From Streptococcus parasanguinis (GTDB lineage: Bacteria; Bacillota; Bacilli; Lactobacillales; Streptococcaceae), in assembly GCF_901875555.1 (NCBI RefSeq), contig NZ_CABFMD010000033.1:1-64000 (forward strand): 64,000 nucleotides of DNA. The letters are read 5' to 3'. The notes beneath the pieces were generated by a model. It saw only the letters and a program-made list of their open reading frames with translations. It ran no database searches and was not told the origin of the DNA. The position numbers and the translations under genes were made by a program. Numbering within the stretch: the stretch's first letter is position 1; every line of letters begins with the position of its first letter. Positions 9,548 through 19,925 of this stretch are shown in pieces.

Positions 9548-9733
9548 TTACCAAGATGCTTTTGTTACACCAGGGATTTGACCTTTGTATGCCAATTCAC
9601 GGAAGCAAACACGGCAAAGTTTAAACTTGCGGTAAACTGAGTGTGGACGTCCACAACGTTCACAGCGAGTGTATGCTTGAGTAGAGAACTTCGCTGGGCG
9701 TTTGTTCTTAGCAATCATAGATTTTTTAGCCAT
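9548..9733 (-). CDS. rpsN: 30S ribosomal protein S14 type Z
   Basis: 61 residues. The zinc-binding cysteines Cys24, Cys27, Cys40 and Cys43 (CERC..CRVC) mark the zinc-dependent short S14 type. It lies between rplE and rpsH. Start supported by GGAGGT upstream. Confidence 0.98.
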   Translation of the reverse strand: MAKKSMIAKNKRPAKFSTQAYTRCERCGRPHSVYRKFKLCRVCFRELAYKGQIPGVTKASW

Positions 9734-9750
9734 TAGATTTACCTCCTATA

Positions 9751-10293
9751 TTATTTTGCAAAAGGCATTCCAAGGCCTGTAAGCAATGCACGTGACTCTT
9801 CGTCAGTGTTAGCAGTTGTTACGATAACGATGTCCAAACCACGAGTTTTGTCAACGTCATCAAAGTTGATTTCTGGGAAGATCAATTGTTCTTTCACACC
9901 AAGTGTGTAGTTTCCACGTCCATCAAATGATTTTGTTGGAACACCATGGAAGTCACGCACACGTGGAAGTGAAACTGTTACCAATTTATCCAAGAATTCG
10001 TACATACGTTCACCACGAAGGGTAACTTTTGCACCGATCGCAACACCTTCACGAAGACGGAAGCCGGCGATTGATTTTTTAGCCTTAGTGATCAATGGTT
10101 TTTGACCTGAGATCAAAGCAAGCTCTTCAGCAGCTTTTTCAAGGTTTTTAGCATTTGATACTGCATCACCAACACCCATGTTCAAAACGATTTTATCAAC
10201 TTTTGGCACAGCCATAACTGATGAATAGTTGAACTGTTCAGTCAATGATGGTACTACTTCATTAAGGTATTTTTCTTTTAAACGATTAGCCAT
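9751..10293 (-). CDS. rplE: 50S ribosomal protein L5
   Basis: 180 residues. L5 binds 5S rRNA in the central protuberance and contacts the P-site t[20 protein letters not shown] and the [17 protein letters not shown] stretch are conserved. It lies 23 bases after rplX and 17 before rpsN. Confidence 0.98.
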   Translation of the reverse strand: MANRLKEKYLNEVVPSLTEQFNYSSVMAVPKVDKIVLNMGVGDAVSNAKNLEKAAEELALISGQKPLITKAKKSIAGFRLREGVAIGAKVTLRGERMYEFLDKLVTVSLPRVRDFHGVPTKSFDGRGNYTLGVKEQLIFPEINFDDVDKTRGLDIVIVTTANTDEESRALLTGLGMPFAK

Positions 10294-10316
10294 TATACTT
10301 CTCCTTTCCTTCGTGA

Positions 10317-10622
10317 TTAGTCAAGCACTTCGCCTGATTTTTTGTTGTAGCGAACTTTTTTGCCGTCTACAAACTTGTAGCCAACACGTCCAGCAACACC
10401 GTTTTTGTCCAAAACTTGAACGTTAGAAGCATGAATTGGAGCTTCTTTTTCAACGATTGCACCTTGAGGGTTTTCGTTATTTGGACGTTGGTGTTTCTTG
10501 ATGATGTTTACACCTTCTACAACAACTTTATTTACTTTTGGAAGAGCAGTAAGAACAACAGCTTCTACGCCTTTGTCTTTACCAGCGATAACGCGAACTT
10601 TGTCGCCTTTTTTTACAAACAT
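10317..10622 (-). CDS. rplX: 50S ribosomal protein L24
   Basis: 101 residues with an N-terminal KOW motif ([20 protein letters not shown], about 4-23). L24 starts 50S assembly and lies near the tunnel exit. Between rplN and rplE. Confidence 0.98.
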   Translation of the reverse strand: MFVKKGDKVRVIAGKDKGVEAVVLTALPKVNKVVVEGVNIIKKHQRPNNENPQGAIVEKEAPIHASNVQVLDKNGVAGRVGYKFVDGKKVRYNKKSGEVLD

Positions 10623-10656
10623 TTCTTTCTCCTTTTATTCTTACGCCCAATGGGCA

Positions 10657-10673
10657 CCCTGGCTTAGCCAGGG
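10657..10673 (-). other. GC-rich hairpin between rplN and rplX
   Basis: CCCTGGC (10657-10663) and GCCAGGG (10667-10673) with a 3-base apex, in a 74-base spacer. No T run follows, so it is more likely an mRNA structure than a terminator. Confidence 0.5.
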
Positions 10674-10696
10674 GACTGTGTTTGTTTTCTTATTGA

Positions 10697-11065
10697 TTAA
10701 AGTACTTCTGGAGCAAGTGATACGATCTTCATGAAACCACCGTCACGCAATTCACGTGCAACTGGGCCAAAGATACGTGTTCCGCGAGGAGTTTTATCGT
10801 CACGGATGATCACTGCTGCATTTTCGTCGAATTTGATGTATGAACCATCTTTACGACGAGCACCTGATTTAGTACGAACGATAACAGCTTTTACAACGTC
10901 ACCTTTCTTAACCGCACCACCAGGAGTAGCTTGTTTTACAGATGCAACGATTACATCTCCGATGCTCGCGAATTTACGTTTTGAACCACCAAGAACTTTG
11001 ATGGTCAAGATTTCGCGTGCGCCACTGTTGTCAGCGACTTTCAAACGAGTTTCTGTTTGAATCAT
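10697..11065 (-). CDS. rplN: 50S ribosomal protein L14
   Basis: 122 residues. L14 forms an inter-subunit bridge. [19 protein letters not shown] is the family N-terminus. Between rpsQ and rplX. Confidence 0.98.
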   Translation of the reverse strand: MIQTETRLKVADNSGAREILTIKVLGGSKRKFASIGDVIVASVKQATPGGAVKKGDVVKAVIVRTKSGARRKDGSYIKFDENAAVIIRDDKTPRGTRIFGPVARELRDGGFMKIVSLAPEVL

Positions 11066-11090
11066 TTACGTTTTCTCCTTTCAGGTATGA

Positions 11091-11351
11091 TTAGATGATG
11101 ACCGCTTCTTCAACGACTTCTACAAGACGGAAGCGTTTTGTAGCTGAAAGCGGACGAGTTTCCATGATACGAACGATATCGCCTTCTTTAGCAACATTGT
11201 TTTCATCATGAGCTTTGTATTTTTTAGAATAGTTGATACGTTTACCATAGACTGGGTGGTTCCGTTTCGTTTCAACTACAACTGTGATTGTTTTGTCCAT
11301 TTTGTCAGACACAACGCGCCCAACAAGAACTTTACGATTATTGCGTTCCAT
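11091..11351 (-). CDS. rpsQ: 30S ribosomal protein S17
   Basis: 86 residues, an OB-fold primary binder of 16S rRNA. The core [17 protein letters not shown] is clear. Between rpmC and rplN, with AAGGAGA upstream. Confidence 0.98.
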
Positions 11352-11374
11352 TGAAATTCTCCTTCCCTAGTCTA

Positions 11375-11581
11375 TTATTTAGCTTCTGATTGAACAGTTT
11401 TGATACGAGCGATTTGTTTTTTCACTTCTTTCAAACGTGCAGTTTGTTCCAATTGACCAGCAGCCGCTTGGAAACGAAGTTCAAACAATTCTTTCTTCAA
11501 TTCATTTTCACGCTTCGCGAGTTCTTCTTGAGAAAGACCACGAAGTTCTTTAACAAATTCTTTTACTTCTGTAAGTTTCAT
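11375..11581 (-). CDS. rpmC: 50S ribosomal protein L29
   Basis: 68 residues, mostly two helices. L29 lies at the tunnel exit near the docking site of trigger factor and [23 protein letters not shown] is typical. Nine bases after rplP. Confidence 0.97.
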   Translation of the reverse strand: MKLTEVKEFVKELRGLSQEELAKRENELKKELFELRFQAAAGQLEQTARLKEVKKQIARIKTVQSEAK

Positions 11582-11590
11582 GACCTCTCC

Positions 11591-12004
11591 TTATTCTGCT
11601 TCACGTTTCACAAATTTAGTTTTAACTGGCAATTTGTGGCTAGCAAGACGAAGTGCTTCGCGTGCGATCTCTTCAGATACACCAGCGATTTCGAACATCA
11701 CTTTACCACGTTTAACTGGTGCTACCCAACCTTCAGGAGCCCCTTTACCAGATCCCATACGTACCCCGATAGCTTTAGCGGTGTATGATTTGTGTGGGAA
11801 AATCTTAATCCAAACTTTACCACCACGTTTCATGTAACGAGTCATGGCGATACGAGCAGCTTCGATTTGACGGTTTGTGATCCAGTGGCTAGTTGTAGCT
11901 TGAAGACCGTATTCACCGAATGCTACTTCTTTTCCACCTTTTGCTTCACCGCGCATTTTACCACGGAATTCGCGACGGTGTTTTACACGTTTAGGTACTA
12001 ACAT
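11591..12004 (-). CDS. rplP: 50S ribosomal protein L16
   Basis: 137 residues. L16 organises the A site of the large subunit. [19 protein letters not shown] and [17 protein letters not shown] are diagnostic. Three bases separate it from rpsC, so the two are likely translationally coupled. Confidence 0.98.
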   Translation of the reverse strand: MLVPKRVKHRREFRGKMRGEAKGGKEVAFGEYGLQATTSHWITNRQIEAARIAMTRYMKRGGKVWIKIFPHKSYTAKAIGVRMGSGKGAPEGWVAPVKRGKVMFEIAGVSEEIAREALRLASHKLPVKTKFVKREAE

Positions 12005-12007
12005 TGG

Positions 12008-12661
12008 TTATTTACCTCCTTTAGCGTCTTTACGAGCTGGAAGAACTTCACCACGGTAGATCCATACTTTAACACCAAGTTTACCGTAAGTAGTGTCTGC
12101 TTCTTCCCAAGCGTAATCGATATCAGCGCGAAGTGTGTGAAGTGGAACAGTTCCTTCAGAGTATCCTTCTGCACGGGCAATATCTGCACCGTTCAAACGA
12201 CCTGATACTTGAGTTTTGATTCCTTTAGCTCCAGCACGCATCGCACGTTGGATCGCTTGTTTTTGTGCACGACGGAAAGCAACACGTTGTTCCAATTGAC
12301 GAGCAATTCCTTCACCAACAAGGTGAGCATCCAAGTCAGGACGTTTGATCTCAATGATGTTGATGTGTACTTGTTTACCAGTCAATTTGTTAAGAGCTGC
12401 ACGAAGTGCATCAACGTTTGCTCCACCTTTACCAATCACCATACCTGGTTTAGCAGTGTGAAGAGAAACGTTAACTTTGTTTACTGCGCGTTCGATTTCA
12501 ATAGTTGAAACGGCTGCGTCAGCCAATTCTTTTTGAATGAATTTACGGATTGCAAGATCTTCATGAAGGTAATCCGCGTATTCTTTTTCAGCATACCATT
12601 TGGCATCCCAATCACGGATGATACCAACACGCATACCAATTGGATGTACTTTTTGACCCAC
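12008..12661 (-). CDS. rpsC: 30S ribosomal protein S3
   Basis: 217 residues. S3 lines the mRNA entry tunnel. It has a KH-type domain around [18 protein letters not shown] (about 74-91). Between rplV and rplP. Confidence 0.98.
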   Translation of the reverse strand: MGQKVHPIGMRVGIIRDWDAKWYAEKEYADYLHEDLAIRKFIQKELADAAVSTIEIERAVNKVNVSLHTAKPGMVIGKGGANVDALRAALNKLTGKQVHINIIEIKRPDLDAHLVGEGIARQLEQRVAFRRAQKQAIQRAMRAGAKGIKTQVSGRLNGADIARAEGYSEGTVPLHTLRADIDYAWEEADTTYGKLGVKVWIYRGEVLPARKDAKGGK

Positions 12662-12673
12662 GAGTTTACCTCC

Positions 12674-13018
12674 TTATTTTTCTGCAACAGCTACTGTGAT
12701 GTGAGCTGTACGTTTGTTGATTGGTGAAGCTGAACCTTTCGCACGTGGACGGAAACGTTTCATTGTTGGTCCTTCGTTTGCGAATGCTTCAGATACTACC
12801 AAGTTAGCTTTTTCCAAACCAAAGTTGTTTTCAGCGTTTGCTACTGCTGAGTTCAACACTTTAAGGATGATCTCTGCAGCTTTGTTTGGTGTGAATGTCA
12901 AAATAGCGATGGCATCGGCTACGCTTTTACCACGGATGTTGTCAAGAACAAGACGTGATTTACGAGGTGAAACACGCACTGTACGAGCCATTGCTTTAGC
13001 TGAAGTAATTTCTGCCAT
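12674..13018 (-). CDS. rplV: 50S ribosomal protein L22
   Basis: 114 residues. Its beta hairpin (around [19 protein letters not shown]) reaches the nascent-chain tunnel, where macrolide-resistance mutations arise in streptococci. I see no obvious insertion or deletion in this loop. Between rpsS and rpsC. Confidence 0.98.
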   Translation of the reverse strand: MAEITSAKAMARTVRVSPRKSRLVLDNIRGKSVADAIAILTFTPNKAAEIILKVLNSAVANAENNFGLEKANLVVSEAFANEGPTMKRFRPRAKGSASPINKRTAHITVAVAEK

Positions 13019-13029
13019 TTATGTTCTCC

Positions 13030-13311
13030 TTATTTTCTACGTGTCTTCTTGTCGTCTGCCGCGTGACCTTTGTAAGTACGAGTTGGTGCAAATTCACCAA
13101 GCTTGTGACCTACCATGTCTTCTTGGATGTAAACAGGTACATGTTTACGTCCATCATAAACAGCGATAGTGTATCCGATGAAACTTGGGAAGATCGTTGA
13201 ACGACGTGACCAAGTTTTAATTACTTTTTTCTTTTCGTCGTTTGCTTGAGCTTCAACTTTTTTCATCAAATGCTCATCGACGAAAGGTCCTTTTTTAAGA
13301 CTACGTCCCAT
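13030..13311 (-). CDS. rpsS: 30S ribosomal protein S19
   Basis: 93 residues starting [16 protein letters not shown]. The frame is open for 11 more codons upstream, but AAAGGAGAAAAT before the chosen ATG and the family length favour 13311. S19 lies in the 30S head and contacts the A-site finger. Confidence 0.97.
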
Positions 13312-13350
13312 TTTGTAATTTTCTCCTTTAAAATTTAGTACCACAGCGGC

Positions 13351-13367
13351 TTGCGCTGCTAAGCAGC
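13351..13367 (-). other. GC-rich hairpin between rplB and rpsS
   Basis: GCGCTGCT (13351-13358) and AGCAGCGC (13360-13367) form a near-perfect palindrome in a 96-base spacer of otherwise moderate GC. It may be a processing or stability element in the long mRNA. Confidence 0.5.
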
Positions 13368-13407
13368 GCTACCGAGCTGGCGGAAAGTGTAAGCTAGTTG
13401 CTTATGA

Positions 13408-14241
13408 TTATTTTTGGTTGCGACGACGAACGATAAGTTTGTCAGATTTCGCTTTCTTGTTACGAGTTTTAAGACCAAGCGCAGGTTTACCCCAAGGAGT
13501 AGATGGCGCTTTACGTCCAACTGGTGCTTTACCTTCACCACCACCGTGTGGGTGATCATTCGGGTTCATTACAGAACCGCGAACTGTAGGGCGAACACCT
13601 TTCCAGCGGTTACGTCCCGCTTTACCAAGGTTTACAAGTCCATGTTGTTCGTTTCCGACAACACCAACTGTAGCACGACAAGTTCCAAGAATCATACGGA
13701 CTTCGCCTGATTGAAGACGAACTAGTACATATTTACCTTCAGAACCCAATACTTGAGCAGAAGCTCCAGCAGCACGTACCAATTCTCCACCTTTACCAGG
13801 TTTCAATTCGATGTTGTGGATCAAAGTACCAACTGGGATGTTAGCAAGCGGAAGAGCGTTTCCTACTTTGATATCTGCTTCTGGTCCAGATACAATGCGT
13901 TGACCTACTTCAAGACCTTTAGGGGCGATGATGTAAGCTTTCACACCGTCAGTGTAGTGTACAAGCGCGATGTTAGCTGAGCGGTTTGGATCGTACTCGA
14001 TCGTTTTAACAACTGCTTCAACTGCATCTTTGTTACGTTTGAAATCGATCAAACGGTAATGACGTTTGTGTCCACCACCTTGGTGACGAACAGTGATACG
14101 ACCGTTGTTGTTACGACCTGCTTTGTTGTTAAGAGAAACAAGCAAAGTTTTCTCAGGTGTGTTTGTTGTGATTTCAGCGAAATCCAAAGAAGTCATATTA
14201 CGGCGACCGTTTGTTGTTGGTTTATAAACACGAATTCCCAC
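13408..14241 (-). CDS. rplB: 50S ribosomal protein L2
   Basis: 277 residues. L2 is needed for subunit joining and peptidyl transferase activity. The C-terminal [17 protein letters not shown] includes the conserved histidine near the active centre. Between rplW and rpsS. Confidence 0.98.
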   Translation of the reverse strand: MGIRVYKPTTNGRRNMTSLDFAEITTNTPEKTLLVSLNNKAGRNNNGRITVRHQGGGHKRHYRLIDFKRNKDAVEAVVKTIEYDPNRSANIALVHYTDGVKAYIIAPKGLEVGQRIVSGPEADIKVGNALPLANIPVGTLIHNIELKPGKGGELVRAAGASAQVLGSEGKYVLVRLQSGEVRMILGTCRATVGVVGNEQHGLVNLGKAGRNRWKGVRPTVRGSVMNPNDHPHGGGEGKAPVGRKAPSTPWGKPALGLKTRNKKAKSDKLIVRRRNQK

Positions 14242-14258
14242 GATATTTCCTCCTTAGA

Positions 14259-14555
14259 TTATTCAGCTTCAGTAGCAAACAACTCGATTGCTTTAGAATC
14301 AGCTGCAAGCGTGATGATAGCTTTTTTAGTTTTTGAAGTAAAACCAGTGTAACGTCCAACGCGTTTTGCTTTAGGTTTTACGTTTACAGTGTTCACATTC
14401 GCAACTTTTACACCTTCAAACGCAGCTTCAACAGCTTGTTTGATCAAAAGTTTGTGAGCGCGAGTGTCAACTTCGAATACATATTTGCCTGCTTCAAGTT
14501 GAGCCATTGACTTTTCAGTGATAACAGGTTTTTTGATAACATCATACAAATTCAT
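14259..14555 (-). CDS. rplW: 50S ribosomal protein L23
   Basis: 98 residues. L23 lies at the tunnel exit and docks trigger factor and [23 protein letters not shown] is the conserved start. Its ATG overlaps the rplD stop by one base (TAATG), indicating translational coupling. Confidence 0.98.
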   Translation of the reverse strand: MNLYDVIKKPVITEKSMAQLEAGKYVFEVDTRAHKLLIKQAVEAAFEGVKVANVNTVNVKPKAKRVGRYTGFTSKTKKAIITLAADSKAIELFATEAE

Positions 14556-15178
14556 TATGCAAGAACCTCCTCGATTTTAGAGATAGCTGCTTGAGTAACA
14601 AGAAGTTTGTCACTATTTGCGATGTCAAGAACACTTGCAGTTGTAGCAGTCGCAACTTTCACGTTTGGAAGGTTACGAGCTGAAAGAGCTGCGAATTCGT
14701 TTCCTTCTTCAAGAATAACAAGGACTTTAGAATCGATGCTCAAAGCTGCAAGAACTTTTGCAAATTCAGCAGTTTTTGGAGCTGTAAATTCAAGAGAATC
14801 AACGGCTACAAATTTGTTTTCAGCAACTTTTTCTGAGTAAACAGATTTAAGCGCAAGGCGACGAACTTTTTGAGGAAGTTTGTACGCATAGCTACGTGGA
14901 GTTGGTCCGAAGACGATTCCACCACCACGCCATTGTGGAGAGCGGATAGAACCTTGACGAGCACGTCCAGTTCCTTTTTGACGCCATGGTTTGCGTCCGC
15001 CACCTGAAACGGCTGAACGGTTTTTAACTGCGTGAGTTCCTTGACGAAGGCTAGCACGTTGGCTGATGATCACATCAAATACAACTGCTTGGTTTGGTTC
15101 GATACCAAAGATCGCATCGTTAAGAACAACTTCGCCCGCTTGTTTACCAGTTTGGTCGAATAATGTTACATTTGCCAT
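14555..15178 (-). CDS. rplD: 50S ribosomal protein L4
   Basis: 207 residues. The extended loop around [19 protein letters not shown] (about 65-83) reaches the tunnel and is the site of macrolide-resistance changes in pneumococci; it looks wild type. Translationally coupled to rplW. Confidence 0.98.
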   Translation of the reverse strand: MANVTLFDQTGKQAGEVVLNDAIFGIEPNQAVVFDVIISQRASLRQGTHAVKNRSAVSGGGRKPWRQKGTGRARQGSIRSPQWRGGGIVFGPTPRSYAYKLPQKVRRLALKSVYSEKVAENKFVAVDSLEFTAPKTAEFAKVLAALSIDSKVLVILEEGNEFAALSARNLPNVKVATATTASVLDIANSDKLLVTQAAISKIEEVLA

Positions 15179-15202
15179 TTTGACTGTATTCCCCTTTCCT
15201 TA

Positions 15203-15829
15203 TTATTTACCAGCTTTAACTGCTGACTTGATCGTGATAAGAGATTTCTTAGCACCTGGTACGTTACCTTTGATAAGGATAACGTTCTTTTCTGGAACAA
15301 CTTGTACAACTTCAAGGTTTTGAATCGTTACACGATCGCCACCCATACGTCCTGCAAGGTTTTTACCTTTGAATACGCGGTTAGGTGCAACAGGTCCCAT
15401 AGAACCTGGACGACGGTGGTAACGAGAACCGTGAGCCATAGGTCCACGTGATTGTCCGTGGCGTTTGATAACACCTTGGAAACCTTTACCTTTAGAAGTA
15501 CCAGTTACATCAACAATGTCCCCAGCTTCGAAAGTGTCAACTGTGATTTCAGCACCAACTTCCAAGCCTTCAACGTTTTTGAATTCACGAATGAAGCGCT
15601 TAGGAGCCGTGTTAGCTTTTGCTACATGTCCTTTAGCAGGTTTGTTGCTCAATACTTCGCGTTTGTCATCGAAACCAACTTGGATAGCGTTGTAACCATC
15701 TGTTTCAACAGTTTTAACTTGAAGAACAACGTTTGGAGTTGCTTCGATAACTGTTACAGGGATCAATTCGCCAGCTTCAGTGAAGATTTGAGTCATTCCC
15801 ACTTTTTTCCCTAAGATTCCTTTTGTCAT
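15203..15829 (-). CDS. rplC: 50S ribosomal protein L3
   Basis: 208 residues. L3 nucleates 50S assembly. The loop [20 protein letters not shown] (about 124-143) approaches the peptidyl transferase centre. Between rpsJ (82-base spacer) and rplD. Confidence 0.98.
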   Translation of the reverse strand: MTKGILGKKVGMTQIFTEAGELIPVTVIEATPNVVLQVKTVETDGYNAIQVGFDDKREVLSNKPAKGHVAKANTAPKRFIREFKNVEGLEVGAEITVDTFEAGDIVDVTGTSKGKGFQGVIKRHGQSRGPMAHGSRYHRRPGSMGPVAPNRVFKGKNLAGRMGGDRVTIQNLEVVQVVPEKNVILIKGNVPGAKKSLITIKSAVKAGK

Positions 15830-15911
15830 GAGAAAATAGTTCCTTTTCTATAGTTTTTTTATTCAAAAAGTTTTTAACGAGCGTTTTTTATGCTCTGGAT
15901 CAAGCTTTAGA

Positions 15912-16220
15912 TTAAAGTTTGATTTCTACGTTTACACCACTTGGAAGATCCAATTTCATCAAAGCGTCAACTGTTTTTTGAGTTGGGTTGATGATATCGA
16001 TCAAACGTTTGTGTGTACGCATTTCGAATTGTTCGCGAGAATCTTTGTATTTGTGAGTCGCACGAATGATTGTGTAGAGGCTACGTTCAGTTGGAAGTGG
16101 GATTGGACCCGCAACTTGTGCACCTGTACGAGTAGCTGATTCTACGATTTTTGCAGCCGCTGTGTCGAGTGTACGGTGTTCGTACGCTTTCAAACGGATG
16201 CGGATTTTTTTGTTTGCCAT
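15912..16220 (-). CDS. rpsJ: 30S ribosomal protein S10
   Basis: 102 residues. S10 is a 30S head protein, also the NusE partner of NusB in antitermination. [19 protein letters not shown] is the conserved start. It is the first gene of the 29-gene leftward block, with AAAAGGAGAAAAAG before the start. Confidence 0.98.
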   Translation of the reverse strand: MANKKIRIRLKAYEHRTLDTAAAKIVESATRTGAQVAGPIPLPTERSLYTIIRATHKYKDSREQFEMRTHKRLIDIINPTQKTVDALMKLDLPSGVNVEIKL

Positions 16221-16350
16221 CTTTTTCTCCTTTTCGTCTATTTAAGATAATAGGCTAGCTCCACAAGAAAACCGACGCGAGTTGCGTGGCAATGCAACCG
16301 AGCGTGTCGCAACCTCTTGCATCAAAGCTAATAGCTGTTTTTCACAGCAC
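16221..16350 (-). promoter_or_regulatory. 5' leader of the S10 operon
   Basis: About 130 untranslated bases between the predicted start site and rpsJ. They are GC-richer than the surroundings and contain GGTTGCGACACGCTCGG followed by CCACGCAACTCGCGTCGG (16272-16312 as a whole), which can fold on themselves. Ribosomal-protein feedback on this leader is plausible but not shown by sequence alone. Confidence 0.45.
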
Positions 16351-16356
16351 CATAGT

Positions 16357-16385
16357 AGTTTAACACAAACAAAGGCCCAATGCAA
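16357..16385 (-). promoter_or_regulatory. S10 operon promoter
   Basis: Leftward -35 TTGCAT (16380-16385) and -10 TAAACT (16357-16362), 17 bases apart. This is the only good promoter ahead of rpsJ, giving a start near 16350. Confidence 0.7.
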
Positions 16386-16471
16386 GGGATTTGAGAAGAT
16401 TTTTTTGGTTTTTTTAATGAAAGTGTTTTCGAAAAGGAAGGCCGGCTAAAAAAGTTGCTATTATATAGAAA

Positions 16472-16496
16472 AAAGTTCTACTTTTCGTAGAACTTT
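16472..16496 (-). terminator. Terminator of the tgt-kinase operon
   Basis: A perfect 10-base stem (AAAGTTCTAC/GTAGAACTTT) with a T run in the leftward direction, touching the kinase stop codon. Confidence 0.8.
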
Positions 16497-17117
16497 CTAT
16501 TCTTTTTCAATACGAAACTGATCTTGTGATGTATTGACTAGGATATCCGCTTCACCTTCCATCGGTTGGTAGTACTGATGGTATTGTTCTCGTCTGATCT
16601 GGTGGGTTCGATAGATGAAGTCAATTTCTCGATTTCGTTGGGCGACGTCTCTGCTTAATCGTCTTTCCAGCTCCGTATGATCATCTGTGTAAAAACAAAT
16701 GGTTTGATCAAACAAAGACTTGGGTAAAAAAGCCACTGACATCCCTTCTACGATGAGAATAGACTTGTTCCCAGATAATATGTGGCTTGGAGACCATGGC
16801 TGATCAATCGTTCGGATATCCATTCCCGCTTGAAGTGCTTGAATATCTCGTTCTAAACTAGCCAATTCGTGAGCACTTGACAGACAAGCCGTTACTTTTT
16901 GATTCGGATGATCTTTAGGAACTACGAGGTCTCTAGAAGAGCCAATGATATAAGGATCTGTCTCCAAAAGGTTTACTATCGCGAGATCCAATCGTTCACA
17001 GAGCGCTTTGGTAAAGGTTGTTTTTCCTGATCCACCATGACCGTAGATCCCAAGCGTTCGTAATTCTCCCGATTGAATCTTTTTTACCAAGGAGTCCAGT
17101 AGTCTTTCACGATCCAT
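16497..17117 (-). CDS. Uridine kinase-like P-loop kinase
   Basis: 206 residues from the ATG at 17117. The P-loop GHGGSGKTT lies near residues 25-33 and a second acidic segment (LETDPYII) follows. Overall it resembles the uridine kinase/phosphoribulokinase superfamily, which phosphorylates nucleosides or small metabolites with ATP. The start falls 1 base after the tgt stop and has AGGACGG upstream, so the two genes form an operon. The frame is open further upstream into tgt, but those starts lack a ribosome site. The substrate cannot be told from the sequence. Confidence 0.65.
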   Translation of the reverse strand: MDRERLLDSLVKKIQSGELRTLGIYGHGGSGKTTFTKALCERLDLAIVNLLETDPYIIGSSRDLVVPKDHPNQKVTACLSSAHELASLERDIQALQAGMDIRTIDQPWSPSHILSGNKSILIVEGMSVAFLPKSLFDQTICFYTDDHTELERRLSRDVAQRNREIDFIYRTHQIRREQYHQYYQPMEGEADILVNTSQDQFRIEKE

Positions 17118-17118
17118 C

Positions 17119-19282
<2,164 letters not shown>

Positions 19283-19287
19283 GAGCA

Positions 19288-19320
19288 AGAAGAAAACCCC
19301 ACAAGCTGGGGTTTTCTTCT
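19288..19320. terminator. Bidirectional terminator
   Basis: A 14-base perfect stem (GAAGAAAACCCCA with its complement) with A and T runs on either side. It serves the DUF975 gene rightward and the CoA-binding gene leftward. Confidence 0.9.
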
Positions 19321-19338
19321 ATGTCAATTGTTTATCAT

Positions 19339-19791
19339 TTATAAACCGTATAGGGAGTCTCCTAAGATCAGTCGGGTGTGTTCCCGTTTGATACAGCGGT
19401 TCATGACGATATCTTCGCGACCGGCTCCACGAAGGATTTCTTCTGCTTCTTGATTTTCCAGCTCCAATTGTGCCCAAAAAATCTTCGCGTCTGTCTCGAT
19501 GAAGTCACGCGCCACATCTGGTAAAAATTCACTGCGACGGTAAACATCTACGATATCTACTGGGAATGGAATTTCCTGCAGGCTGGCATACACCGTCTCC
19601 CCAAGGATCTGGCCACCAGCTGCACGGGGGTTGACGGGAATGATCCGATAGCCCCGCTCTTGCATCTCCTTGCTGACACGATGACTGGTCGTGTCTTCAC
19701 GATCAGATAATCCAACTACAGCGATGATCTTGCTGGTTTCTAGGTAATGTTTGATAATGCCATCACTAGGATTGCGAAATGAATAAGCCAT
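19339..19791 (-). CDS. CoA-binding (YccU-type) protein
   Basis: 150 residues from MAYSFRNPSDG; the start is fixed by AAGGAGA ahead of 19791. It has a Rossmann-type CoA-binding domain (KIIAVVGLSDREDTTSHRVS near 21-40, then IIPVNPRAAGG). Such small stand-alone proteins bind CoA or acyl-CoA; their cellular role is poorly defined. It lies downstream of polA but beyond the polA terminator. Confidence 0.85.
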   Translation of the reverse strand: MAYSFRNPSDGIIKHYLETSKIIAVVGLSDREDTTSHRVSKEMQERGYRIIPVNPRAAGGQILGETVYASLQEIPFPVDIVDVYRRSEFLPDVARDFIETDAKIFWAQLELENQEAEEILRGAGREDIVMNRCIKREHTRLILGDSLYGL

Positions 19792-19868
19792 AAGAATCTC
19801 CTTTTGTATGCGTTTCCTTTCTTTAAATAGTATAACAATCCGGAGGGCATTGCAAGTGTTTGTCGTTA

Positions 19869-19904
19869 AAAGCGGTAGGAAACTAAAAAGTCTCCTACCG
19901 CTTT
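19869..19904 (-). terminator. polA terminator
   Basis: A perfect 12-base stem AAAGCGGTAGGA/TCCTACCGCTTT with a short leftward T run, 20 bases after the polA stop. Confidence 0.85.
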
Positions 19905-19925
19905 CTATTTTGAATAAACTCAATC

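Noticed and set aside
2201..15814. Many 60-150 codon frames on the strand opposite the ribosomal genes
   Set aside because: They are antisense shadows of highly expressed, codon-biased genes and lack ribosome sites and plausible protein composition.
16221..16500. A gene between rpsJ and the kinase-like gene
   Set aside because: The interval is explained by the S10 promoter and leader and a terminator; no frame has a start with a ribosome site.
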